Origin: Aricia agestis
Lineage: Eukaryota; Arthropoda; Insecta; Lepidoptera; Lycaenidae
Reading direction: 5' to 3'
Length of the DNA: 64,000 nt
NCBI RefSeq assembly: GCF_905147365.1
Contig: NC_056420.1
Location: 13,997,501-14,061,500 of the forward strand
Both the position numbers and the translations under genes were made by a program. Shown here one piece after another: positions 10,806-22,176 of the stretch (positions within the stretch are counted from its first letter, which is position 1; each line of letters begins with the position of its first letter). The notes under the pieces were generated by a model that was given only the letters and a program-made list of their open reading frames with translations, searched no databases and was not told where the DNA came from.

Positions 10806-10811
10806 AATAAA
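10806..10811 (+). promoter_or_regulatory. Polyadenylation signal AATAAA of P450-1
   Basis: A canonical AATAAA two bases after the TAA stop at 10801-10803. Such a short interval implies a very short 3' UTR if this signal is the one used; no transcript evidence is available here. Confidence 0.55.
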
Positions 10812-11010
10812 GATCACCTATTACGATTATATTTATTATTAAGTATGTCATTCTATTGCCACTGTTGATGAACGGTATTCCCTCTTATATTCTTTATAAA
10901 TTGCAATACTACTCAGGACAAGGACTCGCGGCATCAGACATTTTATTCTATTTAACTCTTAATTAGTTATTATGATTTTTATCTGTGGTTTTTCTATACC
11001 AACAAAATAT

Positions 11011-11221
11011 AGGTCTACCAGAATGTGATGGCAAATTTTGATCTGTTTTCAAAAATATCCTTGATCATTGGATATTTTTTTATATTTGCATGTTTCACAC
11101 ACAGAATAAGCCGCTATAAGGAAAAAAAGGATCAAAATGTTTTAAACGAATTGCTCCTCTAGCAATAAGTAGAGTCAATTTGTTTTCTCACTTTTTGCCA
11201 TCAGATTCTGGTAGACCTATT
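11011..11221. repeat. MITE-like inverted repeat
   Basis: The ends 'aggtctaccagaatgtgat' (about 11011) and 'cagattctggtagacct' (about 11202-11219) are imperfect reverse complements around an AT-rich middle. No gene is visible between the end of P450-1 and 11400. Confidence 0.6.
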
Positions 11222-11399
11222 ATAGTTATTAATTTTTTTTAGAACAGGGATATTCTTATTGCAACTGTTTTACAGTATTTAAAAAGAAAGGTAAAAAAAG
11301 GTTATTTATACCTTTCTTGTTAAACTTCATACCTTTCTTTTTATAAACAGTATTTCAGTTCGATCTAACGCCTACAGCTCTAAGGCGCAGATTCGGCCC

Positions 11400-11610
11400 C
11401 ACTTGTTCTCATCTCTGGACAGGGGCGCCAAAATACCAACTACTCCCTCTAGATCATAGGATTCATAGGTATCCAAAGTACGGCCGCTCGGATTGTAGAC
11501 AGCCATAGTGTTTTAAACAGGCTGGACCCCTTGGAATTACGCCGAGATGTGGCTTTGCTCTGCATGTTTTACTGTTATAACTTTCTGTTTATCCTTAATT
11601 GGACGGATTT
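11400..11610 (+). mobile_element. LINE reverse transcriptase C-terminal fragment
   Basis: In one frame from about 11458, the translation shows the pattern seen at the end of CR1/Jockey-type reverse transcriptases: an 'AARIVDS' box, then 'LDPLELRRDVALLCMFY'. It is a short relic with no start or stop of its own. The same LINE family is represented on the minus strand by 47457-47648 and, more weakly, 45170-45310. Confidence 0.6.
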
Positions 11611-11689
11611 TGCTTAATTGAAAATGAAATGAAATGAAATTATTTATTTCTAAATAGGTTAACAAAGTTAACACTTTTAGAACGTCGCG

Positions 11690-11790
11690 TCTACAGGAGG
11701 CCTACCACCGGTTCGGGGCTCGCACGGGGCCACATTTTACCAAAAAGGTGGCAAATAACAATAACAGCTTATTTTACAACTAAATGTAAC
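11690..11790 (+). repeat. LINE 3' UTR-type repeat, partial copy
   Basis: Shares 'cctaccaccggttcggg' and 'ttttaccaaaaaggtgg' with the repeats at 1715-1965 and 46985-47240, with an internal deletion between them. Confidence 0.55.
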
Positions 11791-11891
11791 TTTGTTTTGT
11801 ATGCTATTTATATAATAATCGTTTGACCAATTCAAGGTCACACGGATGGAAAATTACTGTACGTTCAAATATTGGTCATTAAAAACATCAG

Positions 11892-12107
11892 TGTTCAGGC
11901 CTACAATGCCTGACCTGATTTTGAGAACATTGAAAATCCGCAAGATTGCTATTTAATTTTACCAGGCGTTTTAATTTTTATTCGTAGTGTCCTTTTTCAA
12001 TGTCATTCCTTTTTACACTCTGTTAAATACACGCAAGTTTATACTACGGGCTTTCATTTTGCTCCCCAAAAGTAGAAAAAGCTCCAGTCCAGTCCTAAAA
12101 CTGAACA
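11892..12107 (+). repeat. BEL/Pao 5' LTR
   Basis: 216 bp with TGTT...AACA ends; reads as base-for-base identical to 23345-23560. A 634-bp leader to the first gag ATG (12742) follows. Confidence 0.95.
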
Positions 12108-12741
12108 TTTGGTGGCCCATGAGGGGAATTATTTGGGAATTTAAGAAGAATAATCGCAAATTACCAGCCAAAGGATAATTGGATTATTGGAAATTGGACA
12201 ATCAGTGGATGCAGCCAAAGTACCACATTGTTCCGGCGTGCTTCGACAAAGTTAAGTGCCCTGATATTTCCTATATCTAATCTAAATTCCCAATTGATCC
12301 CTTATTCCTAATAAGTGTTTGCTAAAATCCATTTGTGCAAATTAACAACTTGTAATAGGTAATTAGCACGTGTTGAGGTTAAATTCTATTGTCCGACATC
12401 TTGTTCTAAGTTGTTTTCTTCAATCTTTTAGTTATTTTTCATACAGTTTACCAAAATTCATTGTGGTATTAGTGCCTACAGCGTAAATATTTGATTTTAA
12501 GATAGTTTTGCCGACTAATTTCAGGCGCCACGCACCGGTAAGTGGTAGGTGCTTACCAGCCATCAGGAAGTCACAAAATATTGGAGAAGCTGATATTCCA
12601 TAAGTACCTGCTGGTCTGGGGTGGTAGATGTCACCGTCATGAGGAGCGTGAGCCATTTTTTTCTTTATTTTCCGCAAATCTACCTATCTTAAAGTAACAA
12701 ATTCATAGTTTTCATTTGGTTATTATAAATCGATACTTACA

Positions 12742-15700
12742 ATGTCTAAAGAAATGGATAGGAAGCAGCATATCAAAGATTTGATTACTAGGCGTTCGTC
12801 CGCTAAGGGACAGATAACAAAATTTGGTAATTATCTAAATAGCATTTCTGATAGTTGAAAGAATTAACAAACATACAACTCACAGAGTTAAATCTTAAAT
12901 TAGCTAAGTTTGAGGCATTGTCAGTCCGTGTTGATGATTTGCAAAATGAGATAGAAGTTTTATGTCCGGATAACATAGCTAATGAGATAGAAGAGCGTGA
13001 CAAAATCGAGCGCGATATTATCATCAATATGGCCACAGCCAAAACCTTATTAGATCAATTTAATAAACAAATAGAATCTGAGATTAGGCGTGCTTCTGTA
13101 TTTGAGAATTCAATGCAATTCGAAAATCAGGAAAGTTTAAGTATTAAACTTCCTCAAATACAGATTGCCAAATTTGACGGTGCATATTTCCGTTGGTTGG
13201 AATTTCGGGATACTTTTGAAAATTTAATACACAATAATACACGCATCTTGCCCATACACAAATTTCACTATTTAATTTCATATTTAGAGGGTGATGCATC
13301 GCGAATAATTTCAAACCTCGAAGTGTCCTCGGCCAACTACGCCGAAGCTTGGAAATTATTATGTGGTCGTTATAATAATAAGAGAATTCTCATTAACCAC
13401 CACTTAAATTCATTATTTAATATTAAGCCGCTTTCACGTGAGTCTGAACGATCCTTAAGATTTTTAGTAGATCACGTTACTAAAAATTTACGTGCCCTGC
13501 ACAGTCTTGGTCAGCCGACAGACAAGTGGGATGTTTTAGTTATTTTTATGTTGTCATCTAAATTAGACAGTACTACCCTTTCAAAATGGGAAGAACACAG
13601 AAGCTCTTTAGATAGTGATACTGCTACATTGGAACAATTTAACAAGTTTATGGTCGATCGTGCGGATGTTTTAGAATCCTTAAATAGGAATAAATCCCAC
13701 GAAAGTGTCAATAACAATTCTAATTCAAGGGGTGCCCTTGGTAACTCACGTGGCGCGCAAATACCTAACTCCAATAGGCAGTATTCCCATACTAAATCAT
13801 TTGCAACTTACCATTCACCTATTAAACAAACAAAATTACAAGCTAATAATAATATTTCATGCGTAATATGTGATAATAAACATAAAATTTATGATTGTCC
13901 TACCTTTAAGGCGATGTCCATAGATCAGCGTCTAAAAAAGGTTCAAAAATACAAACTTTGTGCTAATTGTTTGAGGCAGGGTCATTCTATAGATCAATGC
14001 CGCATGGGATCGTGTCGAGATTGCAACAAGAGGCATAACTCGTTGCTCCACGAGCCAGTTTCGTCTGCCAGTAACCATGGTGCTCTGGAGGCTGAAATCC
14101 CGGAACAGATTCAGGTACCAAACCAATCATCTGTATATTTTGCAGAACAATACTCAAATGAGATATTACTCTCAACTGCTGTAATGCTAGCCGTAAATCC
14201 ATTGACTAAGCAAAAGGTCAAGGTTCGCGCGCTATTAGACTGCGGGAGCCAATCATCTTTTATATCTAAATCCCTTAAGGATAAAATATCATTGAAATCT
14301 ATCTCCATCAACTGTCTAAAGGTTGTAGGGATAGGTAATACGAGTTTTATGAATGTACTCGAAAGCTGTAACGTTGAAATAAAATCTCTAACTAGCAATT
14401 TTAGTTTGACAGCTTCATGTCTAGTATTAAAGGAATTAACAGGAAACATTCCAAACCAATTGATTGATACTAAAGTAATTAAATTACCAAAAGACATAAT
14501 ATTAGCTGACCCACAGTTTTATGAACCGGCTCCTATCGACCTATTGATAGGTGCTGACTTGTTCTGGGACATCCTTGGTGACGAGCAACGTTCCCTCGGT
14601 CCCCTAAATCCCAAGTTAAGAAGCTCCAAGCTTGGCTGGATCATATCGGGTCCAGTTCATTCAAAATTGATCACTTATAAAAATACTACATGTAATCACT
14701 TAACTATTAATTCAGGTACAAGCATAAACGAAAATATAAACAAATATCTAACTAAATTTTGGGAGATCGAAGAAGTTCCCACAAAACTCTTACTAAGTAC
14801 TAAAGAAAAGGTATGTGAGAGACATTTTGTTACTTACACACGTAGAGATAGTAACGGTAGATTTTGTGTTAAGTTACCTTTGCTAGATAGTCCAGATTGT
14901 CTTGGAGATACTTACAATTTAGCGAAAAAGAGGTTAATATCTTTAGAGAAACGGTTTAAGCGTAATCCAATCTTAAAACAAGAATATACTAATTTCATAA
15001 ACGAGTATAAATCATTAGGACACCTCTCACCAGCTTCAAACTCCTCGAATAATGATTGTTATTATTTATGCCATCACGCAGTACTGAAACAGGAGAGTGA
15101 GTCAACAAAGTTGCGAGTGGTGTTCGATGCTTCTGCTCCGTCTTCATCGGGCTATTCATTGAACGATATTCTTATGGTTGGTCCTAGTATTCAGCAGTCT
15201 CTCTTTTCCATTTTAATTCGTGTTAGGCAGTACCGGTTTCTTCTCACGGCGGATATTGAGAAGATGTATCGCATGATATCCGTTTATGAAGAGGATCGTG
15301 ATCTGCAGCGGGTGTTGTGGAGAGATGACGATTCCCAGCCTATTAAAGTATACAATTTAAATACTATTACTTACGGGACCGCGAGTGCTAGTTATTTGAG
15401 TACGCGATGCTTGTGGCAGCTAGGTGAGGATTGCGGCGATGAGCTAACTAAATCTATTATACAAAATGATTTTTACGTTGACGACTTGATCACCGGCGCA
15501 AACACAAAGGAAGAATTGTGTCTAATACAAAGGTCAGTAGCAAAGGTACTTAAATCTGGATGTTTCAATCTAAGAAAATACAAAAGTAATCAACCAACAA
15601 TATTCGAAAATATTGAAATGAATACTAATGATAATTTAACTATAAGTACGTCTACAAGTACCCTAGGTATTGGTTGGACGCCCTCTACTGATACTTTATT

Positions 15701-16880
15701 CTTTCCAATTAAGGATTTTACAAATGACTCGACAACTGTAACAAAACGCATAATTTTATCGAAATCTTTTAGAATATTTGACCCCTTAGGCATACTAAGC
15801 CCAATTATCATTAAACCTTAAATATTGTTACAGAAACTCTGGCAACAAAAGCTGGATTGGGATCAGCCTGTCCCGTTAGAACTAAAACATGAGTGGCTGA
15901 AGTTATCTGAAAGTTTGGATTTCATTAAAAATTTACAAGTCCCTAGATTAGTTTTATGTAATTCACCGATTTTCATAGAATTGCATTCTTTCAGTGACGC
16001 ATCTCAAAGGGCTTACGGTGCATCTATTTATCTAAAATCTATATCACCACAAGGTGAATCTATGGTGAAACTATTATGCGCTAAATCAAAGGTTGCGCCG
16101 CTAAAGCCGACCACAATACCTAGACTTGAGTTGTGCGCTGCCTTACTATCTGTTAGGTTATGTAAATCGGTGTTAGAATCGCTCAGATATAAACCTGATA
16201 ATGTACACATTGGTGTGATTCAAGTGTCGTATTAAGTTGGATAGATAGTGACATAACAAAATTAAAATTATTTGTAGCTAATCGGATAGCTGAAATCCTA
16301 GAGTTATCTGAGCCTTCCTCTTGGCGGTACGTACCCACTCACGATAATCCATCTGATTTAATCTCACGAAGCGTAAACGCTAAGGATTTAATCTCTCTAA
16401 ATAAATGGTGGTGCGGCCCAAGCTTCCTTCTTAAAGATAAGTCTGAATGGCCTAAGCTAAATCCTAATCCTGTAAAAGAAATACCTGAAATAAAAGTACA
16501 CACATTAATACATAATAATTTTACAATAATAGAATTTGATAGATTTTCTTCTTTAACTAAACTTCAACGTTCATATGCATATGCTACTAGGTTCATATAT
16601 AATTTAAAAAATAAGTACAATAAGCGTAAAGGTATACTTACCGTTGCAGAACTTCGCGACTCATTTCATTCATTATGTGTCATGGCTCAAAGAGAATCAT
16701 TTGCTTTAGAATATAGTTTACTACTTGATTCAAAACCTTTGAATAATAAAAGTAAAATAATTTCTCTTTCCCCTTTTCTAGATGAGAATAATCTAATTCG
16801 TGTTGGAGGTCGACTCGACGCATCTATTTGTTCCTATGAAAAAAGACATCCTATCCTACTTCATGCTAATCATAAATTAT
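12742..16880 (+). pseudogene. BEL/Pao gag-pol, 5' part (gag, protease, RT, RNase H), broken
   Basis: The likely start is ATG 12742, but that frame closes near 12855 and the long frame (12855-15821) continues in another phase, a one-base lesion. In the long frame, counting from 12855: Pao-type gag helix-rich region at about residues 90-280; Cys/His knuckles from about residue 336; a retroviral-type aspartic protease with LLDCGSQSSF near 460; reverse transcriptase from about 750, with YVDD at 874. TAA at 15819-15821 interrupts the frame, which reopens at once (15825-16235) into RNase H ('HSFSDAS'). A further one-base lesion near 16210 shifts phase again; RNase H and the start of integrase then run open to the nested insertion at 16880. 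Not functional as it stands unless some lesions are assembly errors. Confidence 0.88.
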
Positions 16881-16900
16881 ATTTCTTCGCTTCATTCTTC

Positions 16901-17027
16901 GATATATAATTAACCAGTAGTACCTTTGTATATCTGCTTGGCATACGCGTTTTTTTTAAAGATTTATGTAGGTAAGTTGAAAAATTACACGCTCGGTCGA
17001 TCATACGGCGTTCCGACGTGCCTCATT
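16901..17027 (+). repeat. Nested DIRS left inverted terminal repeat
   Basis: 127 bp from 'gatatataattaaccagt' to 'gacgtgcctcatt', the reverse complement of 21987-22113. The outer 20 bases (16881-16900) are not repeated at the other end but are copied in the internal complementary region. Confidence 0.85.
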
Positions 17028-17219
17028 CTTTGTTAACGCGAGGCAACGCGAACACGTTTACTAAGTAACCATGCTAAAGGACAGCGCTCAGAAGAAAATT
17101 GGTTATTATTATTAAGATGATTGAGTCAGTGTTGTAAGTAACTAAAGGCAGTGTTATTTTATCATGTAACAAGAAAATACATGTAAGTACTATTAAATAC
17201 TTAAATAAACGGCAGGCAC

Positions 17220-18330
17220 TACCGAGGCCTAGACGAGCCAATTATATTCAATACTAGCCGGCTTGTACTACGACCGCGAGTCAATTAAACGTACAATGTG
17301 TTTGGACTGCGAGTCTTTATCACAATCTATAATATTATGTATGCTTTATCTGTTCTATAAATAGAATTATAGAACTATATGTTTTCTGGATTGGGGGAAA
17401 TAACTGCAGGTGATTACTGCAATCATTTTATTAACCGGCATGTACTGCAACTGTGACTCAATAAGTACAGTGTGTTTGGACAGCGAGTTCTTTTACACAA
17501 TCTATATTCTATATGCATCGGAATTGATTGCGGATCTCTGACGATGTTTTACCTATTCTATAAACAGAACTATATGTTTGCCCGATTGGGGTAAATAACT
17601 GCAAGTAAATTACTGCAAGTGTTTAATTATATTAAGTTATTTTATAAACTGCCATAATGTGTGGATTGACTGCGGGTCTTTAAACACAATTTATATGCAT
17701 TGGAATTGACTGCGAGTCTCTGACGATGTTTTATCTGTTCTATAAATAGAACTATGCGTTGGCCGGTTTGGGGATTAACAGCTAGTTGTTTTATAAACCG
17801 CCATAATGTGTGGATTGACCGCGAGTCTCTAAACACAATCCTTATGCATCGGAATTGACTGCGGGTCTCTGACGATGTTTTATCTAAAAATAGAAGTATA
17901 ATATGTTGGCTGGTTTACGAGGGTTAACTGAGAGTTAATTACTATTTAAATTTAAAATATATTGATATTTTTAAATCAACATAATGTATGGATTGACTAC
18001 GAGTCTCCGACAATGTTTAAAAATAAAAATTAGCAACTACCGCGCGTTTTCTCGCGCTCTTAGTTTTATAAATAGAACTACATATCTTTGCCGTTTTATA
18101 GAGAACAGCTATTTTGAGCTAATAACTAGATTGACTGCGAGTCTCATAAGTTAACAAACAATGCGCGTCCCGCGCGATCCTTTTGTTCTAAATATAGAAC
18201 TACGATTATAATTTATTATGTCTGCCGGTATATAATTATTATTATTAAATAAGTTTTGCACCAATGTTGGGACTCGGGATACACCGCGAGTGTATAACGA
18301 AACTTACTTAATATCTACGTAACGTGATAG
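17220..18330. repeat. Degenerate tandem array with GACTGCGAGTC motif
   Basis: Six or more diverged units of very roughly 150-200 bp. Each carries one or two forms of 'attgactgcgagtctctga', alternating with 'acacaatctatatgcatcgg' and 'tctataaatagaactatat'. The core GACT-GCG-AGTC is itself a small inverted repeat and recurs about ten times with variants (GCGGGTC, ACGAGTC). It occupies the 5' third of the nested DIRS-like element and looks non-coding. Confidence 0.7.
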
Positions 18331-19036
18331 TTACTACCCTCAATATTTTTTGTAACATATTTTATCGACAAATAAGTCGATTATAACAAGCAATTAAGCT
18401 ACCCCAATATTTATTTGTTTGAGGTCACTAAGCAATCAATCGGGGAAATATAACTAAAAGTGACCGATATACGGGTCGATCAGGTTATGAATGAACCCGA
18501 AGCTTTCCCACTCCTAAACCAGTGGATTCGGAGTACCGACACCGATAGAACCGGACCAGATCCGGATAGATCCAGGGCTCCTACTGACATTAGGTGAACC
18601 CTCGTTGGATTCGACAGATTATGGTTTTTAAATGACCCCAAAAACAATTAAGATAAGCTACGGCTTATAAAATATTCCTGATAATAAGTGTTGCAGATGG
18701 ATTCAATTTCGATCGATTATTAATATTATCATTAAATAGATTTCACCTGACAAAGTCTCGATATTATCAGACTTATCAACAGTATCTGACTTATCTCGAT
18801 ATTAATTATTTAATTATTATCAGACTTATCAGATAATATATTATCAGACAAGACAACTTCGTATGACTTCGTAACGGAAACCTATAACACTCAGACTCGA
18901 TAAGTCTTGTCTCAATATCAGACCGAGATTATTATGGTTTCGCTGGATAATTCCAGTATTTGTTCTCAGAGACATACTAGAACATCCCATCAATCGGGTA
19001 TCTTTTGGGCTCTGGCAAACCCTTCCCGCTACCCCA

Positions 19037-19056
19037 AGGGGGGGGGGGGGGGGGAG
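19037..19056. repeat. Poly-G tract
   Basis: A run of about 18 G residues preceded by 'accccaa' in otherwise AT-rich DNA. Length is likely to be unreliable in assembly. Confidence 0.8.
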
Positions 19057-19214
19057 CTGGCAAACGTCGGCTGGCGCCGCTAGTACTGTACCGCTACAGA
19101 ACCTTCGAGTTCGAAGAGCGTTGAGTCGACTAAACGCTCAACACCGCAGCAGTAGTGCTGACAGATATTTTTATATATATGTTTTACAGATGTTACTATT
19201 ATGATTATTGTGGG

Positions 19215-19515
19215 CTTAATACAACTATCCCTAACCCGCAGCCCGCGGGCTGCATGCGGGCCGCCGCGCCGGGATTTTATTTGTAGCCCGCGTGATGTTA
19301 AACCATTTTAAAATTCACGCCCACCGGCAAAATCAAAGTCAACGTGAAAGTCTTTCACTTGTAAATCGTTAATTTTGAAAAACGTTATTTTTAAACTTAA
19401 AAATATTTGTTGCGGCCCGCGACACCAAAACCTTTTATGTTTGCGGCCCGCATGAAAAAAAAAAAATTAGGGAACTTCGTTCCAAAAACAAAAACAGATT
19501 GGGGACCACTAGCTT
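19215..19515. repeat. hAT-like non-autonomous element (tentative)
   Basis: The right end reads 'cagattggggaccactag', the complement of a typical hAT-type terminus. The body contains repeated 'gcggcccgc' blocks on both strands (19240-19290, 19415-19455), as in several animal hAT MITEs. The left end, near 'tatccctaacccgcag', is degenerate. No transposase is present. Confidence 0.5.
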
Positions 19516-19678
19516 AATATATTATACATCATGGCATCAATAAATTATTAGAATATGAAAACTATATCTTCGTGTACCCCCACCGAAGGTTACCTTATTT
19601 CAAAAATTTTCTTTTCCCCAAACAAAGCGGCGGAAAATATTGTATTATATTTTAAACTATTTCTGAATTATTTTAAAT

Positions 19679-19900
19679 TTGAAACCACTTCGTAAGTTTA
19701 TTTCGAAATTACATATTAATTTGGAAAATTACCGTACGGCTTTAAAGCCAATACCCAAAAGTGGATATCTAGCAAAAATAGATTTAAAAGCCTACTTCTT
19801 GGTTCCTATTAACTCACTAATCCATCGAAAGATTTTTCGAATTTACGGATTAAGAGCCTTAAGTCTTGACGTACAGATTATCAGATGCGCTAATATTTTT
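19679..19900 (+). pseudogene. DIRS-type reverse transcriptase remnant
   Basis: About 65 residues resemble the RT finger/palm entry of DIRS elements: an 'ENYRTALKPIPKSGY' stretch, then 'AKIDLKAYF' holding the first catalytic Asp, then 'VPIN..HRKIFRI'. The intact DIRS at 51216-53093 has the matching 'VKIDLHQAYFHLPIDEKH' at residues 133-150. After this the frame decays, with no second catalytic box. Confidence 0.65.
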
Positions 19901-20121
19901 TTTTTGACAAAAAATATAAAAAAGGGAAACCAAACCAAGCGTATGCTTTATCACTACTAGACTTACCACGCTTTAACAAGTGTTTTAGGCGATAATTCTT
20001 CAGCGTCAGGCGCCCCTTTTTTTGTTTACGTTTGATTGTTAATAGTGCAATGGGTGTATTAAATCCACAACAAATAGGTAAATATTTAAGCCTTAACGTT
20101 ATAATATATATTATTATAATA

Positions 20122-20440
20122 TAACTAGCTATCCCGGCAAATGTTGTTTTGCCATATTAAGTATTTCGCCCATATTATTATTTTATTGAAGTGACTAAAT
20201 AAGTACCTATGCCACCATGGCAAAGTCCATGATTGCTATCTCGTCACACAAACAATGGTCGCCGTCAGTCTCGAGTTGTAACAATTTACTATTACTTACC
20301 AATAATATAAAGAGTGGATGTTGTCCGATTCTCAACCCTAGCCGATATGCTCGCTAAGATTCACGAAAATCGGTCGAGCCGTTTCAGAAGGGTTCAACCA
20401 CGCACACAATGACAGGAGAATTTTATATATTAGATATATT
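20122..20440 (+). repeat. LINE 3' end-type repeat ('actagctatcccggcaaa')
   Basis: It begins 'actagctatcccggcaaatg' and ends with 'gaaaatcggtcgagccgtt' and 'aattttatatattagata', the usual form of an insect non-LTR 3' tail. AT-rich 'tattataatata' runs at both sides could be target duplications. No protein is left. Confidence 0.6.
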
Positions 20441-20459
20441 ATAAAATAATATATGACTA

Positions 20460-21782
20460 TTAAAACGGAATAATATAGAACAGTTAAATCAGTGTACTAT
20501 TCGTGAGCTAGCTCAACTGATAGGTGTTTTGACACTTTCATATCCTGATTCCTGACTCCCACCGCAGAATGCAACTGGTTTTTCAGCGATTAAATTTTTT
20601 TATACTAAATAAAATATGCAATGATAAATACGATAACAGAATCACACTTATTCTTGAATAACATCTAATTGTTAAAATATTCAGCCTGCAGGTGGACTGA
20701 GAACACAATATTCTCAACTTTCAATCATAATATTAATATGCAATAATCACATTATCGACGACCACAGAGCCGGACCCAGTTAAAGCAGTGGACTCTTGAA
20801 GCGATCTTCGTCCGCTCCATCGGAACCTTAGCCAAAGAATTTGACAATGGCTGTAATACAATATCTTCTACAGCTATCACTGTGCACTGTCATTGTTTAT
20901 GAACAATGTTGACATTATTGGTTGGTCACAGATGAATGTGTGAAGCGTCTTTCAAAAGAAGCTTTCCGGTAATAAAAATCCTAGCCCATACCTGAGTAGT
21001 ATAGTACCCGGGATCCACTTATAAATTATTTGCTTTTTCTTGCACTCTGTACCTACTGAATACTGGTCATTGACTTAAAACTTTCTGCCTAATAAATCTC
21101 GGCAAAATAAAAATTACGGTTTTAAATAGCGACATTAATATTACAAGGACATCAACTCCCGGGCGTGATCGGATCGGTGATGTTATTAAATTATATAAGT
21201 AATTATTTTTATTAAAAAAAAAAAAAAAAAAAGAAGTTATATTTAAATTACTACGCCGTGCGATGGTTATTCAAGATTATATTAAATAGGATAATGCTAC
21301 AGTACGGGTTATTATTGCTAACGTTTAACGCTCTGCATAGAACAGCCACCTCCGAGTCGGTTAGCCGCTGGATAAAGCAGGTGCTGTGCGAGAGCGGCGC
21401 GGCGTCGATACGAGCGTCGACACGGGGACTGCGACTCGACACGATTAGTAAGACGACAGTCGACAGGCAGGACTAGCGACTCCAATACTTTCGCTATTTT
21501 CCTTAGCCATAATTTTATCGACGAACAAAGTTTCGCTGAATCAGTTATAATATAATCACCATGATCCCAGTATGTTATCATTTGAATCACAAACCATAGA
21601 GGTCTCATAAGTCTTGTTTCTACTGACTATTATTTTTATTTATGGCCATAATGTTAAATTCTTTATCGAATATATTGATTACTATTCAATTCATAATGTA
21701 CCAGTGCAGTGTCCAGTACATAATATAATATATTGTATTTTGTAAAAAAAAAAAAAATCTTTCTTTCGTTACTCTGAAAATC
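20460..21782. other. Unassigned interior of the nested element
   Basis: No convincing coding frame. The short frames around 21251-21608 overlap on both strands and look accidental. An A18-type run lies near 21215-21232. I see no motif that identifies gag or recombinase here. Confidence 0.5.
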
Positions 21783-21896
21783 TACTGGTTAATTATATAT
21801 CGAAGAATGAAGCGAAGAAATATAATAAATGATCAAACGAACTTACCAAGTGAAGTTCGATCATTATTATATGAGTCGCTTCATTCGAAGATATAA
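21783..21896 (+). repeat. Nested DIRS internal complementary region (circle-junction copy)
   Basis: 21783-21821 is the reverse complement of the left end (16881-16919). Then comes ATAAT (21822-21826). 21827-21896 is the reverse complement of the right end (22107-22176) with one mismatch. In DIRS elements this region is thought to template completion of the circular DNA intermediate. Confidence 0.85.
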
Positions 21897-21986
21897 TCTC
21901 CCTCCCACCCAGTCTGCACGAAACTATGTTTGCTGCAGTACCCAAAGAAAGAAAGAAAGATTTTTGCATTACTTCTCTCTAAACAT

Positions 21987-22113
21987 AATGAGGCACGTCG
22001 GAACGCCGTATGATCGACCGAGCGTGTAATTTTTCAACTTACCTACATAAATCTTTAAAAAAAACGCGTATGCCAAGCAGATATACAAAGGTACTACTGG
22101 TTAATTATATATC
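21987..22113 (+). repeat. Nested DIRS right inverted terminal repeat
   Basis: 127 bp complementary to 16901-17027. The outer 63 bases (22114-22176) are unique to this end apart from their copy in the internal complementary region. Confidence 0.85.
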
Positions 22114-22176
22114 TTCGAATGAAGCGACTCATATAATAATGATAGAACTTCACTTGGTAAGTTCGTTTGATCATTT

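Larger units (their letters stand above)
16881..22176 (+). mobile_element. Decayed DIRS-like tyrosine-recombinase retrotransposon nested in BEL/Pao
   Basis: It interrupts the integrase zinc-binding region of the BEL element. A 127-bp inverted repeat (16901-17027 against 21987-22113) lies near the ends, with unequal outer extensions of 20 and 63 bp. An internal complementary region at 21783-21896 consists of the complement of the left end, then ATAAT, then the complement of the right end: a copy of the element's own circle junction. ATTAT (complement ATAAT) stands at both insertion boundaries (16876-16880, 22177-22181) and once in the target. This layout defines DIRS-type elements. Coding remains are limited to an RT scrap near 19679-19880. 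It also holds a tandem array, a hAT-like MITE and a LINE scrap. Confidence 0.8.

Noticed and set aside
12432..12677. Minus-strand 81-residue frame in the BEL leader
   Set aside because: No family resemblance, and it sits in the leader between LTR and gag on the wrong strand.
22010..22176. Start of the integrase frame as real integrase
   Set aside because: These codons come from the terminal repeat of the nested DIRS-like element; BEL sequence resumes at about 22177.
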